Shown piece after piece: positions 49,030-58,401 of a stretch of 64,000 bases of DNA. Source of the stretch: Mycolicibacterium iranicum. Lineage in GTDB: Bacteria; Actinomycetota; Actinomycetes; Mycobacteriales; Mycobacteriaceae. Where the stretch lies: contig NZ_JACHVU010000003.1 in the NCBI RefSeq assembly GCF_014190915.1, positions 124,001-188,000 of the forward strand, written 5' to 3'. The translations under genes and the position numbers were made by a program. Positions within the stretch are counted from its first letter, which is position 1, and every line of letters begins with the position of its first letter. The notes beneath the pieces are model-generated. The model was given only the letters and a program-made list of their open reading frames with translations. It did not search any database and was not told where the DNA came from.

Positions 49030-49690
49030 GACTGTTCCGTCTCGTGGGTGGTCACCACGGCGGGGAGGCGCACGCTGAACGTGGAGCCGCGGCCCACCGC
49101 CGAATCGAGCATCACGTCCCCTTCGTGTGCCAGGGCGATGGCCCGCACGATCGAAGACCGAGGCCGGCGCCGTCCGAATGCGCACCGATTTGCTCACCGC
49201 GGGCGAACGATCGACGATCCCGGTCCGATCCCCGGGGCGCACCCCTGGTCCCGAATCGGAGACCCAGAACATCAGCCAGCCGCCCGACAGCTCCGATCCT
49301 ACGCCGGTCGACCCTTCTGGCCTGGTAGATCGGTAGTCATTGTCCGTCAGGGCCACCAGCGCCCGGGTCGCCCGTTGCGGGTCCGGCGACGCGGTTCCGA
49401 TCACGGTGCACGGCACTGCGAAGTCATGGCCGGCGAGTTTGCTGACCTTCGCAAAGATTTCGGCGGTCAGCGTGCGACGTCGACAGCGGACGGGTGCAGG
49501 AACGGCGGGTGCCCAGAGTGGGCCGGCAGCAACAGGTCTGACACCTCAACAGCTCATGGCCGGCGTCGATGAACCGCCGTTGCGCGCGCACCCCGGACTC
49601 CACCCGTCCCGCATGCGGTCGAGCGTGGCGATCGGGTCGGCGCCGTGGCCGATACGTATCCGGTCGCCGGGAGGTGAGAATCGGGGGAAA
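49014..49690 (-). pseudogene. Degraded histidine kinase, partner of the response regulator
   Basis: Pieces of a sensor kinase appear in order but in different frames on the minus strand: a linker like IATLDRMRDG (about 49610-49640), the H-box RRFIDAGHEL (about 49551-49585) where the usual RTP is replaced, then AEIFAKVSKLAGHD and DPQRATRALVALTDN, the nucleotide motif WVSDSGPGVRPGDR (about 49240-49285), GAGLGL, a frameshift, and IVRAIALAHEGDV ... GRGSTFSVRLPAVV ending at stop 49014. The sensor and membrane parts are missing. Frameshifts and deletions make a functional kinase impossible. Confidence 0.85.
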
Positions 49691-49700
49691 CGACTCTCGT

Positions 49701-50573
49701 CTAGCGCTCGGCCAGCACCGTCCATTCCAGCGGCGAGGCGGCCATCGCGCGGCCGGTCGGCCGGATGTAGGTGTCGCGGTAATAGCTCGGCCCGGCCTGC
49801 TCGACGAGACGCCAACCGTGCTCGGCGAGGAGGTCACCGACGAGTTCGGGCACCATCCCCGACTTCCACACCTGGCGACGGCGGCGGAAGCGGCGGTACA
49901 GCGATTCGGCCCCGTAGAGACAGGTGCCGTCGATGAAGTCCTGGCGGATGTAGGTGAACACCAACTTGCTGCCCGGTGCGGCACCGCTCAGCTGTGCGAG
50001 CGTGGCCCGTACCGCCTCGGGGCTGAGGTACTGGGTCACGCCTTCCCAGATGAAGAAGGTCCGCAGGTCGCTGCGATACCCGTGCGACTCCAGGGCGGGG
50101 ATCAGCGCATCACGCTCGAAGTCGACCGGGACGAGGTGCACCGAGGCCGGGGGCGAGCCCAGAACACGCTGCAGCACAGCAGTTTTGCGTTCGATGTTGA
50201 GCTCCTGGTCCACCTCGAAGACCGGCAGCTCGCTGTGGCGGGCGATGCGGCAACCGCGGGTGTCCAGGCCCGCGCCCAGGACGACCACGCTGTCGGTGTC
50301 GTTGAGAGGGTCCGAAAGCCGTTCGTCGATGTAGCGCTTACGGCACGCGATGCTCGCCCACAGCCCCGGCCCGTAGCGGTCGACGGTCGATATGACCGCC
50401 CGCCGAAACGCATCGGACCGGGTGGCCCGCACCAGCAGGCGAAACCGGCCGGACAGGAACGACTCGGCAAGGTCGTCCTGGACCAGCCGGTGACCTGGCG
50501 GTTCGTTGTGCTCGATGGCCGCCAGGACGATCGGCCCGAAAGCCGTTTGCGCGGCGGCGTTTCGAGCCGTCAT
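49701..50573 (-). CDS. Class I SAM-dependent methyltransferase (TIGR00027/PPM family)
   Basis: 290-residue putative methyltransferase of the large mycobacterial family related to leucine carboxyl methyltransferases. The motif [14 protein letters not shown] (about residue 96) is diagnostic, followed by FEVDQELN and the conserved [13 protein letters not shown]. Substrate unknown. Matches the Rv2751 position. Its start overlaps the stop of the SDR gene by four bases, so it is in an operon with the next two genes. Confidence 0.88.
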   Translation of the reverse strand: MTARNAAAQTAFGPIVLAAIEHNEPPGHRLVQDDLAESFLSGRFRLLVRATRSDAFRRAVISTVDRYGPGLWASIACRKRYIDERLSDPLNDTDSVVVLGAGLDTRGCRIARHSELPVFEVDQELNIERKTAVLQRVLGSPPASVHLVPVDFERDALIPALESHGYRSDLRTFFIWEGVTQYLSPEAVRATLAQLSGAAPGSKLVFTYIRQDFIDGTCLYGAESLYRRFRRRRQVWKSGMVPELVGDLLAEHGWRLVEQAGPSYYRDTYIRPTGRAMAASPLEWTVLAER

Positions 50574-51388
50574 CGCTTGTTGATGTACCCGGCGTCGACC
50601 GGCAGCGTGATGCCTGTGACGTAGCGCGCGGCATCGGACACCAGCCAGAACACCGCATTGGCGATGTCCTCGGGTTCGAGCGCCTGCACCGGAAGCGCAT
50701 TGCCCATGTCGGGCCCACCCTGGCTCTGCTGGGCCATCCCGTCCAGCCAGGAACGGGTGAACTCGTTGTCGATCATCGGCGTGTTCACCCCGGCGGGGTG
50801 CACGGAGTTCACCCGGATGCTGTAGCGGGCAAGGAAGTTGGCGTAAACGCGCATGATGCCGACCATGCCGTGCTTGGCGGCCGCATATCCCACCGAGCCG
50901 GCCACCGGGGCGCCGAGGCCCACGAGCCCGGCGACGGAACTGGTCAGCACGATCGCGCCGCCGTTGCCGAACTTCACCATCGGCTTCATCGCGACATCGA
51001 TCGTGTTGTACACACCGGTCAGGTTCACGTCGATCACGTCCTGCCAGGCGTTGTCCGCCGCCATCGGCGCGATACCCGCGTTCGCGACCACGATGTCGAG
51101 ACGGCCGCCCAGTTTCTCGGTCCCGTCACGCACCGCGGCTTTGACGGCCTCCCGGTCACGGACGTCGGCCTGGTGGCTGACGATGCGCGCGCCGGTGTCC
51201 TCGACGAGCTTGACCGTCTCGGCCATGTCCTCGGGGGAGGCCAGGGGATAGGGGACGGACTCGATCTGCGCGCACAGGTCTAGGGCGATGATGTCGGCGC
51301 CCTCGGAGGCCAGTTTGACCGCGTGGGCGCGGCCCTGGCCGCGGGCGGCGCCGGTGATGAAGGCGACCTTGCCGGTGAGCTCACCCAT
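50570..51388 (-). CDS. Mycofactocin-coupled SDR family oxidoreductase
   Basis: 272-residue short-chain dehydrogenase with the cofactor loop [12 protein letters not shown] and an insertion after strand 2 ([19 protein letters not shown]) that marks SDRs thought to hold NAD tightly and exchange electrons with the redox cofactor mycofactocin. Catalytic Ser in LTSSVAG and Tyr-Lys in YAAAKHG. Rv2750-type gene. Substrate unknown, probably an alcohol. Between the monooxygenase and methyltransferase genes in one operon. Confidence 0.9.
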   Translation of the reverse strand: MGELTGKVAFITGAARGQGRAHAVKLASEGADIIALDLCAQIESVPYPLASPEDMAETVKLVEDTGARIVSHQADVRDREAVKAAVRDGTEKLGGRLDIVVANAGIAPMAADNAWQDVIDVNLTGVYNTIDVAMKPMVKFGNGGAIVLTSSVAGLVGLGAPVAGSVGYAAAKHGMVGIMRVYANFLARYSIRVNSVHPAGVNTPMIDNEFTRSWLDGMAQQSQGGPDMGNALPVQALEPEDIANAVFWLVSDAARYVTGITLPVDAGYINKR

Positions 51389-51390
51389 GA

Positions 51391-51705
51391 TTACGGCCGC
51401 AGCTGACCCTTGGCCGGGTCGCCCGCCACGACCGGCTGCAGCACCTTGATGTCGGGGGCGCCGTCGAGATGCTCACCGACGGTGCCGAAGAACGTGGCCA
51501 CCGCCGGAGCCGCGCTGTGCGCCTGCAGCGCGTCGGCATCGGCCCACTGCTCGACGAAGACGAAGGTGCCGTCGGCCTCGTGCAGTGAGTAGAGCTGGCA
51601 ACCGGGCTCGTCGTGGACCGCCTCGATCGCCTGGGTGCAGGCGCTACGCACCGCATCGACGGACTCGGGCTTGGCGGTCATGGTGGCGATGACGACGATC
51701 GGCAT
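51391..51705 (-). CDS. Antibiotic biosynthesis monooxygenase (ABM) family protein
   Basis: 104-residue dimeric alpha+beta barrel protein. ABM features: the N-terminal strand [14 protein letters not shown], then [20 protein letters not shown] and [12 protein letters not shown]. Members are cofactor-free quinol monooxygenases or small-molecule binders. Rv2749-type gene, first of the operon with the SDR and methyltransferase. Two bases separate its stop from the SDR start. Confidence 0.85.
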   Translation of the reverse strand: MPIVVIATMTAKPESVDAVRSACTQAIEAVHDEPGCQLYSLHEADGTFVFVEQWADADALQAHSAAPAVATFFGTVGEHLDGAPDIKVLQPVVAGDPAKGQLRP

Positions 51706-51934
51706 TCGTACTCCTCGATGAGCGTGACTGAACAGATGTCACCGTACTGTCTCGTGCGGCCGCTGTCGTCGCCTCACGCGCGTTCGACGAGCGCCCCGGC
51801 GCCGCAGGCCACCGGGGGCGAGGCGCGGTCGTGCGGCGTGATCACGGGACCCGTGTCGCCGCGACCCGTTCGAGGCCCCGGGGAGACCAATCTGTGACCA
51901 GTGTGGCGCATGGTGCTTCTGAGGTCATTGCGAC

Positions 51935-51940
51935 TAGGCT
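51935..51940 (+). promoter_or_regulatory. -10 box for leaderless ftsK
   Basis: TAGGCT ends seven bases before ATG 51948 and favours that start over longer in-frame versions from 51831 on. Confidence 0.5.
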
Positions 51941-51947
51941 GAACCCC

Positions 51948-54518
51948 ATGGCGAGTAAGACCGCGGCCCGATCTTCTGCACGTCAGAGCAGGTCAAAGGC
52001 CCCTTCGCGCGGCGGAGGACGGCCTTCGCGCCCGTCTGCCCCGCGCCGCAAGCCGGTCCGCCGGAACTCCTCGGCCGTGTCGTCGGCCGGGACCGCGGTG
52101 GGCCGGGGCGTCCGTGCGGGCTGGCTGATGCTGGCCAAGGGGGCCGGAAGCACCGCGCGATCGGTCGGACGCGCCCGCGACCTCGAACCGGGCCATCGCC
52201 GCGACGGCGTCGCGCTCGCGCTGCTCGGCCTGGCCGTCGTCGTCGCGGCCGGCTCGTGGTTCGACGCGGCTCGGCCCGTGGGCGCCTGGATCGACACGAT
52301 CGTGCGCGTGTTGATCGGCGCGGCCGTCGTGGTCGTCCCGGTCGTCCTGGCCGCCATCGGCGTGACCCTGATGCGGTCGGAGCCGGATCCGGAGGCCCGA
52401 CCCCGCCTCATCCTGGGCTTTGCGATGATCGCGCTGCCCGCGCTGGGGCTGTGGCACCTGTGGTCGGGCTCGCCGCAGGACCCGGCCGAGCGTCAACACG
52501 CGGGCGGCTTCGTCGGTTTCGCCCTCGGAGGCCCCCTCTCCGACGGGCTGACAGCGTGGATCGCTGCGCCCCTTCTGTTCATCGGCGTGCTGTTCGGCGT
52601 GCTGCTGGTGACGGGGACGACGATCCGCGAGGTCCCCGCGACGGTGCGTGACATGTTCACCACGCGGTGGCAGCGCGACTACGACGACGATGACTATGAC
52701 TATGACGACGATGACTATGGCGATGACCATGGCGACGAGGACGGCGAGCGCGGCAGCGCCGAGCACGAGGATTTCTCCGACGGGTACTACGACGACGAAG
52801 CCGGCTACGAGGACAAGGATGAACCGCAGGCCTGGCCCTCCGCCGTACAGCCCACGGTGCCGCTGGCACGCCCGGATGCCCCGTCGGGCACCCCGATGGA
52901 CAACTATCCCCTCGACGAGGAGGAGACGCCGCCCGTCCCGGCGCCGGCGGCCCGAAACCGCAAGAAGCCGCGCAAGGAGCCGGCGCTGTCCCTCGACCGC
53001 GCGGTCGAGGGGCCCTACGTGCTGCCGTCGCTGGAACTGCTCGTCGCCGGAGATCCGCCGAAACGGCTGACCGCGGCGAACCAGCACATGACCGACGCGA
53101 TCACCTCGGTGCTCTCGCAGTTCAAGGTCGACGCCGCCGTGACCGGCTGCACCCGCGGCCCGACCGTCACCCGGTACGAGGTCGAGCTCGGGCCCGGCGT
53201 CAAGGTCGAGAAGATCACTGCGCTGCACCGCAACATCGCCTACGCCGTGGCGACCGAGAGCGTGCGCATGCTCGCGCCGATCCCGGGCAAGTCGGCGGTC
53301 GGCATCGAGGTCCCCAACACCGACCGCGAGATGGTGCGGCTGGCCGACGTGCTGACCGACCCCGTGGTGCGCTCCGATCACCACCCGCTGGTGATCGGCC
53401 TGGGCAAGGACATCGAGGGCGAGATGATCTCGGCCAACCTCGCGAAGATGCCCCACCTGCTGGTCGCCGGTTCCACCGGCTCGGGCAAGTCGAGCTTCGT
53501 CAACTCGATGCTCGTCTCGCTGCTCTCCCGGGCAACCCCGGACGAGGTCAGGATGATCCTCATCGACCCCAAGATGGTGGAACTGACGCCCTACGAAGGC
53601 ATTCCGCATCTGATCACGCCGATCATCACCGAGCCGAAGAAGGCTGCGGCCGCCCTGGCGTGGCTGGTCGAGGAGATGGAGCAGCGCTACCAGGACATGC
53701 AGGCCTCCCGGGTCCGGCACATCGACGTGTTCAACGAGAAGGTGCGGTCCGGCGACATCACCGCGCCTCTGGGCAGCAACCGCGAATACAAGCCGTACCC
53801 CTACATCCTCGCGATCGTCGACGAGCTCGCCGACCTGATGATGACGGCACCCCGTGACGTCGAAGAGGCGATCGTGCGCATCACGCAGAAAGCGCGCGCG
53901 GCGGGTATCCACCTGGTGCTGGCGACCCAGCGCCCGTCCGTGGACGTGGTGACCGGTCTGATCAAGACCAACGTCCCGTCGCGGCTGGCGTTCGCGACGT
54001 CGTCGCTGACCGACAGCCGGGTCATCCTGGATCAACCGGGCGCCGAGAAGCTGATCGGTATGGGCGACGGCCTGTTCCTGCCGATGGGCGCGAACAAGCC
54101 GCTGCGACTGCAGGGTGCGTTCATCACCGATGAAGAGATCCATGCGGTCGTGTCGGCCACCAAGGATCAGGCCGAACCGGAGTTCGTCGAAGGCGTGACC
54201 GCGGTGAAGGCCGGGGAGCGCAAGGACGTCGATCCCGACATCGGTGACGACATGGACGTGCTGCTGCAGGCGGTGGAGCTGGTGGTCTCCAGCCAGTTCG
54301 GGTCCACCTCGATGCTGCAGCGCAAGCTGCGCGTCGGGTTCGCCAAGGCGGGCCGTCTGATGGACCTGATGGAGACCCGCGGCATCGTCGGACCCTCGGA
54401 GGGTTCGAAGGCGCGCGAGGTGCTGGTCAAGCCCGACGAGCTGGCGGGAACCCTGGCGTTGATCCGCGGAGGATCCGACGCCAACGGCGCCGACGCGGAC
54501 GACGAACCCGACTTCTAG
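51948..54518 (+). CDS. ftsK: DNA translocase FtsK
   Basis: Septal DNA pump that segregates chromosome termini and couples to XerCD. 856 residues from ATG 51948: basic N-terminus, four transmembrane helices at about residues 85-235, a highly acidic linker (Asp/Tyr/Glu-rich around 245-285), then the RecA-like motor with Walker A AGSTGSGKSS (about 508) and Walker B VDELADLM, and a C-terminal gamma winged helix (SSQFGSTSMLQRKLRVGFAK). All motor residues intact. Convergent with argA, eight bases apart. Confidence 0.96.
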   Translation: MASKTAARSSARQSRSKAPSRGGGRPSRPSAPRRKPVRRNSSAVSSAGTAVGRGVRAGWLMLAKGAGSTARSVGRARDLEPGHRRDGVALALLGLAVVVAAGSWFDAARPVGAWIDTIVRVLIGAAVVVVPVVLAAIGVTLMRSEPDPEARPRLILGFAMIALPALGLWHLWSGSPQDPAERQHAGGFVGFALGGPLSDGLTAWIAAPLLFIGVLFGVLLVTGTTIREVPATVRDMFTTRWQRDYDDDDYDYDDDDYGDDHGDEDGERGSAEHEDFSDGYYDDEAGYEDKDEPQAWPSAVQPTVPLARPDAPSGTPMDNYPLDEEETPPVPAPAARNRKKPRKEPALSLDRAVEGPYVLPSLELLVAGDPPKRLTAANQHMTDAITSVLSQFKVDAAVTGCTRGPTVTRYEVELGPGVKVEKITALHRNIAYAVATESVRMLAPIPGKSAVGIEVPNTDREMVRLADVLTDPVVRSDHHPLVIGLGKDIEGEMISANLAKMPHLLVAGSTGSGKSSFVNSMLVSLLSRATPDEVRMILIDPKMVELTPYEGIPHLITPIITEPKKAAAALAWLVEEMEQRYQDMQASRVRHIDVFNEKVRSGDITAPLGSNREYKPYPYILAIVDELADLMMTAPRDVEEAIVRITQKARAAGIHLVLATQRPSVDVVTGLIKTNVPSRLAFATSSLTDSRVILDQPGAEKLIGMGDGLFLPMGANKPLRLQGAFITDEEIHAVVSATKDQAEPEFVEGVTAVKAGERKDVDPDIGDDMDVLLQAVELVVSSQFGSTSMLQRKLRVGFAKAGRLMDLMETRGIVGPSEGSKAREVLVKPDELAGTLALIRGGSDANGADADDEPDF

Positions 54519-54525
54519 GTCGTGC

Positions 54526-55047
54526 TCACAGCGTGAGCAGCATCCGCGTGTTGCCCAGGATGTTGGGTTTGACGTAGGAGAGGTCGAGGAATTCCGCGAC
54601 GCCCGTGTCATAGGACCGGCACATCTCCTCGTACACCTCGGAGGTGACGGGCGTGCCCTCGATCTCGGCGAATCCGTGCCGGGCGAAGAACTCGGTCTCG
54701 AAGGTGAGCACGAAGATCCGGCTCAGGTGCAGATCGGCGGCCACGGCGAGCAGCCGGTCGACGATGGCGTGTCCGACGCCCTGGCCGCGCACCTTCGGAT
54801 GCACCGCCACCGTGCGTACCTCACCGAGATCCGACCACAGCACGTGCAGCGCGCCGCAGCCGATCAGTTCGCCGTCGACCTCGCCCACCCAGAACTCCTG
54901 CACGGACTCGTACAGGGTCACCAGGTTCTTCTCCAGCAGGATCCTGCCCGCATAGATGTCCACGAGCGCCTTGATGTGAGGGACGTCGGAGGTCCTGGCG
55001 CGGCGCACGACGAGCTGACCGGCAGGCGTATCCGGATGTGCGCTCAT
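54526..55047 (-). CDS. argA: GNAT acetyltransferase, amino-acid N-acetyltransferase ArgA type
   Basis: 173-residue single-domain GNAT. Acetyl-CoA loop VRGQGVGHAI (about residue 88) and the motif VRTVAVHPKVRG. The M. tuberculosis orthologue (Rv2747) acetylates L-glutamate/glutamine at the head of arginine synthesis, and location between ftsK and pgsA3 matches. The assignment to that reaction is from orthology. Confidence 0.88.
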   Translation of the reverse strand: MSAHPDTPAGQLVVRRARTSDVPHIKALVDIYAGRILLEKNLVTLYESVQEFWVGEVDGELIGCGALHVLWSDLGEVRTVAVHPKVRGQGVGHAIVDRLLAVAADLHLSRIFVLTFETEFFARHGFAEIEGTPVTSEVYEEMCRSYDTGVAEFLDLSYVKPNILGNTRMLLTL

Positions 55048-55077
55048 GCTCCGAAGAGTATCGGCTCAAGCAACCAG

Positions 55078-55083
55078 TATTCT
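55078..55083 (+). promoter_or_regulatory. -10 box for leaderless pgsA3
   Basis: TATTCT with six bases to GTG 55090. Confidence 0.5.
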
Positions 55084-55089
55084 GTGGCG

Positions 55090-55686
55090 GTGCCGGGCCA
55101 ACCACACACCGACCCTGTGGTTCCGCGCGCCCGCGTGGCCAATCTCGCAAACATGTTGACCGGCGTCCGTTTTGTGCTGGTGCCCGTCTTCCTGGTCGCG
55201 CTGTTCGTCGGCGACGGACACGAAACAACCTGGCGCATCACGGCTTTCGCCGTCTTCGCGGTTGCGGTGATCACCGACCACCTCGACGGTGCGCTGGCCC
55301 GTAGTTACGGCATGGTGACCGAGTTCGGCACGCTGGCCGACCCGATCGCCGACAAGGCACTGATCGGCGCCGCGCTCATCGGCCTGTCGATGCTCGGGGA
55401 CCTGCCCTGGTGGGTGACCGTGGTCATCCTGGTCCGCGAACTCGGGGTGACGTTGTTGCGCCTGGCGGTGCTGCGCCGCGGCGTCATCCCGGCCAGCCGC
55501 GGCGGCAAGCTCAAGACGCTCGTCCAGGCCGTGGCGATCGGACTGTTCGTGCTGCCGCTGTCGGGGGCGTGGCTGACCGGCGCGTGGGTCATCATGCTCG
55601 CCGCGGTCGTGCTGACGGTGCTCACCGGAATCGACTACTTCGTCTCGGCGGTCAGGGATTCGCGTGGACGACCCGCTGGTCACTGA
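55090..55686 (+). CDS. pgsA3: CDP-alcohol phosphatidyltransferase (PgsA3)
   Basis: 198-residue integral membrane enzyme with about five to six helices. The CDP-alcohol transferase motif reads DGALARSYGMVTEFGTLAD plus PIAD, with all conserved Asp/Gly residues. Probably makes phosphatidylglycerophosphate; among the mycobacterial paralogues pgsA3 is the one beside clgR. GTG 55090 is chosen because of the -10 box; GTG 55084 is two codons earlier. Its 3' end overlaps the next gene by 23 bases. Confidence 0.92.
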   Translation: MPGQPHTDPVVPRARVANLANMLTGVRFVLVPVFLVALFVGDGHETTWRITAFAVFAVAVITDHLDGALARSYGMVTEFGTLADPIADKALIGAALIGLSMLGDLPWWVTVVILVRELGVTLLRLAVLRRGVIPASRGGKLKTLVQAVAIGLFVLPLSGAWLTGAWVIMLAAVVLTVLTGIDYFVSAVRDSRGRPAGH

Positions 55687-56152
55687 CGACGCCCGGGCGC
55701 TGGTCGCCGATCTGACGGTGCGCAGGCAGACGCTGGCCACCGCGGAATCGCTGACGGCCGGGCTGCTGGCGGCCACCGTCGCCGGGGTGCCCGGCGCCAG
55801 TGCCGTGCTGCGCGGCGGACTGGTCACCTACACCGTGGAATCGAAGGCCGAACTGGCCGGTGTCGCGCCCGAGCTGCTCGCCGACGTCGGACCCGTGGCC
55901 GAGCCCACTGCCCGGGCACTGGCCGTCGGCGCGATGCAGCGGTGCGGTGCGACGTGGGGCGTCGGACTGACCGGTGTGGCCGGCCCCGAACCCCACGGCG
56001 GGCACGCGGTGGGCACGGTCTTCCTCGGTTTCGCCGGACCCGCCGACGCCGAGGTGGTCGAACTGCACCTCCCGGGGAGTCGCTGGGACATCCGGCTCGG
56101 TGCCGTACACGCCGCTCTGCGGCATCTGCGCGCGCTCGTCGAAGCGCAGTGA
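55664..56152 (+). CDS. pncC: CinA-C domain nicotinamide-nucleotide amidase (PncC-like)
   Basis: 162-residue stand-alone CinA C-terminal domain. Signature LATAESLTAGLLAATVAGVPGAS with the catalytic Ser in ESLTAG, and GLTGVAGPEPHGG. Family members deamidate nicotinamide mononucleotide in NAD recycling. The GTG start lies inside pgsA3, so translation is coupled. It is followed by the SigE-type promoter of clgR. Confidence 0.88.
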   Translation: MDDPLVTDDARALVADLTVRRQTLATAESLTAGLLAATVAGVPGASAVLRGGLVTYTVESKAELAGVAPELLADVGPVAEPTARALAVGAMQRCGATWGVGLTGVAGPEPHGGHAVGTVFLGFAGPADAEVVELHLPGSRWDIRLGAVHAALRHLRALVEAQ

Positions 56153-56193
56153 CACGTGACACCGGTGACGTCTGAGGGCGGTAGCCAATTTCG

Positions 56194-56220
56194 GGAACCA
56201 TCTCGCCGACATCCAGCGTT
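56194..56220 (+). promoter_or_regulatory. SigE-type promoter of clgR
   Basis: GGAACC (56194-56199), 17-base spacer, CGTT (56217-56220) matches the mycobacterial extracytoplasmic sigma-E pattern (GGAAC ... GTT). clgR is a known SigE target in M. tuberculosis. It would start transcription of clgR-pspA-pspM under envelope stress. Confidence 0.7.
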
Positions 56221-56250
56221 GGTCTGGGTAGTCGAGGCAAGGAGGACGCG

Positions 56251-56595
56251 ATGGCGACATTGCTGCGCGAGGTGATCGGCGACGTTCTGCGTCGCGCCCG
56301 GGTCGAGCAGGGACGCACCCTGCGGGAAGTCTCGGATTCGGCACGGGTGAGCCTGGGCTACCTGTCCGAAGTCGAGCGGGGCCGCAAGGAGGCGTCCAGC
56401 GAGCTGCTGAGCGCCATCTGCAACGCCCTGTCCGTCCCGCTGTCCCGGGTGCTCTCCGAAGCCGGCGGTGAACTCGCCCTCTCCGAATCCCGTGCCGCCG
56501 CAGCCCTGCCGTCCGGGGTGCCCGCCGGAACGCCGAACATCGACGTCACGACCAAGGTCGTCATTCCGCAGGTCGTCTCGATGGCGGTGGCCTGA
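56251..56595 (+). CDS. clgR: ClgR, XRE-family activator of clp and psp genes
   Basis: 114-residue transcription factor with a Cro/XRE HTH ([29 protein letters not shown], read in two parts, about residues 25-53). ClgR activates Clp protease genes and, in mycobacteria, its own operon with pspA. Start ATG 56251 has a strong AAGGAGG ribosome binding site. The C-terminal end VVSMAVA resembles a Clp-recognised tail, consistent with control by proteolysis. First gene of the psp operon. Confidence 0.95.
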   Translation: MATLLREVIGDVLRRARVEQGRTLREVSDSARVSLGYLSEVERGRKEASSELLSAICNALSVPLSRVLSEAGGELALSESRAAAALPSGVPAGTPNIDVTTKVVIPQVVSMAVA

Positions 56596-56706
56596 GGAGT
56601 TCCCCGTGCCGGGGGTGTGGTGATCTGCGCGCAACCGATAAGTTGGGGGCCAAGCACTTGCCGGTAAGCCGACACAGTTCGACAGACACGAAGGCGGAAT
56701 GAACCC

Positions 56707-57531
56707 ATGGCCAATCCGTTCACCAAGGCGTGGAAGTACCTCATGGCGCTGTTCAGCTCCAAGGTCGACGAATACGCCGATCCGAAGGTGCAGATCCAGC
56801 AGGCCATCGAAGAGGCTCAGCGTCAGCATCAGGCGCTCACCCAGCAGGCCGCCCAGGTGATCGGCAACCAGCGTCAACTAGAGATGCGGCTGAACCGGCA
56901 GCTGGCCGACATCGAGAAGCTGCAGGTCAACGTGCGCCAGGCGCTGACGCTGGCCGATCAGGCGGTCGCCGCGGGCGATGCCACCAAGGCCACCGAGTAC
57001 AACAACGCCGCCGAGGCGTTCGCCGCGCAGCTGGTCACCGCCGAGCAGAGCGTCGAGGACCTCAAGGGTCTGCACGACCAGGCGCTGCAGGCAGCCGGGC
57101 AGGCCAAGAAGGCCGTCGAGCAGAACGCGATGATGCTGCAGCAGAAGGTCGCCGAACGCACCAAGCTGCTCTCGCAGCTGGAGCAGGCCAAGATGCAGGA
57201 GCAGGTCAGCTCGTCGCTGCAGTCCATGAGCGAACTCGCCGCACCCGGCAACACGCCGAGCCTCGACGAGGTCCGGGACAAGATCGAGCGCCGCTACGCC
57301 AACGCGGTCGGCGCCGCCGAACTGGCGCAGAACTCGGTGCAGGGCCGGATGATGGAAGTGCAGCAGGCCAGCGTCCAGATGGCCGGGCATTCGCGCCTGG
57401 AGCAGATCCGCGCGTCGATGCGCGGCGATCAGCTGCCTGCCGGGGGCGCTGCCGGGACGGCATCTCCGCAGACCCCGGCCACGCCGTCGACCAATGCCAA
57501 CCCGACACCGGAAAATCCGCTGTCGCAATAA
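56707..57531 (+). CDS. pspA: PspA/IM30 family phage-shock protein (35-kDa antigen)
   Basis: 274-residue membrane-stress effector. Almost entirely coiled coil from about residue 30 to 225 ([20 protein letters not shown] and onward) with an amphipathic N-terminal helix ([14 protein letters not shown]) for membrane binding; the C-terminal tail is Ala/Pro/Thr-rich. Orthologue of Rv2744c. In mycobacteria PspA works with ClgR and PspM to keep the envelope sealed. Confidence 0.95.
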   Translation: MANPFTKAWKYLMALFSSKVDEYADPKVQIQQAIEEAQRQHQALTQQAAQVIGNQRQLEMRLNRQLADIEKLQVNVRQALTLADQAVAAGDATKATEYNNAAEAFAAQLVTAEQSVEDLKGLHDQALQAAGQAKKAVEQNAMMLQQKVAERTKLLSQLEQAKMQEQVSSSLQSMSELAAPGNTPSLDEVRDKIERRYANAVGAAELAQNSVQGRMMEVQQASVQMAGHSRLEQIRASMRGDQLPAGGAAGTASPQTPATPSTNANPTPENPLSQ

Positions 57532-57548
57532 CGTCACGGGAGCTAGTG

Positions 57549-58361
57549 GTGAGTACTCGGACCGGCCGACCGGAAGCCTGGCGCTCGTTCGCCCAGCGCG
57601 GCATCGACACCGCCGCGGAATGGTCGGACGTCGTGGCCGAGAAACTCAGTGCCGCCTCCGATCCCCGGGCGAAGCTGCTGCGTAAGCGGCGCTGGGCGCT
57701 AAGGCTCGGCGTGTTCTTCGCCGTGTCCGCAGTGTTCTGGATCGGTGTCACCGCAGTGCTGGCGTCGTGGAGCACGCCGGTCTGGGCGCTGTTCATCCCG
57801 TCCCCGATCGCCGTCGGCGCGGCCTTCCTGTCCACGCTGGCGTTCCTGCGATACCGCTGGTTGCGGGGCGAACCCCTGCCGCCGCAACGTCATGCGCGTC
57901 GCCTGCCCCAGTGGGGATCGGCCGCCCGCCAGCCGATGGCCGCACTCGCGGCGTCCGAGCGGGGCCTGTTCTCGCTGCTCGGTGTCATGGAGCGGGGCCA
58001 CATGCTGCCCGCCGACGAGTTGCGCGAGCTTCGTGCCGCGGCCGAATACACCGCCGCGACGATGGCGGCCACCGCCAACGAGGTGGTGTCGATGGAGAGA
58101 GCGGTGAAGTCCTCGCCGCAGTCCAGGTCGTACCTGTCGCCCACGATCACCGCGTTCACCACCCAACTCGATCTGGGTGCGCGGCAGTACAACGACATGG
58201 TCTCTGCCGCAGCGCAACTGGTGTCCGCGGCGAACTCCGGTGCGTTGTCGAGCTCGCCGATGTCGCAGCGGCGCTACCGCGACGAGCTGGGTATGGCCAC
58301 CGACCGGTTGACCGGGTGGGCGCAGGCGTTCGACGAGCTGGGCCGCCTCCGCGGCGCCTGA
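57549..58361 (+). CDS. pspM: PspM-like integral membrane protein
   Basis: 270-residue protein with two transmembrane helices (about residues 52-74 and 80-98) and a long cytoplasmic helical part. It matches the Rv2743c-type PspM that anchors PspA at the membrane. GTG 57549 (or 57546) follows a GGGAG ribosome binding site, 17 bases after pspA. The fourth gene of the tuberculosis operon (pspN, Rv2742c) is not found downstream; instead the convergent ephG gene follows. Confidence 0.85.
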   Translation: MSTRTGRPEAWRSFAQRGIDTAAEWSDVVAEKLSAASDPRAKLLRKRRWALRLGVFFAVSAVFWIGVTAVLASWSTPVWALFIPSPIAVGAAFLSTLAFLRYRWLRGEPLPPQRHARRLPQWGSAARQPMAALAASERGLFSLLGVMERGHMLPADELRELRAAAEYTAATMAATANEVVSMERAVKSSPQSRSYLSPTITAFTTQLDLGARQYNDMVSAAAQLVSAANSGALSSSPMSQRRYRDELGMATDRLTGWAQAFDELGRLRGA

Positions 58362-58362
58362 A

Positions 58363-58401
58363 TACCTAGAGCTTGAGTACCTAGAACCTGAGTACTAGAA
58401 C
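58363..58401. repeat. 15-bp direct repeats at the ephG 3' end
   Basis: TACCTAGAGCTTGAG (58363-58377) and TACCTAGAACCTGAG (58378-58392) followed by a partial third copy TACTAGAACC. The third copy contains the ephG stop codon (58395-58397), so the array looks like tandem duplication of the gene's last bases in the 33-base gap between convergent genes. Confidence 0.6.
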
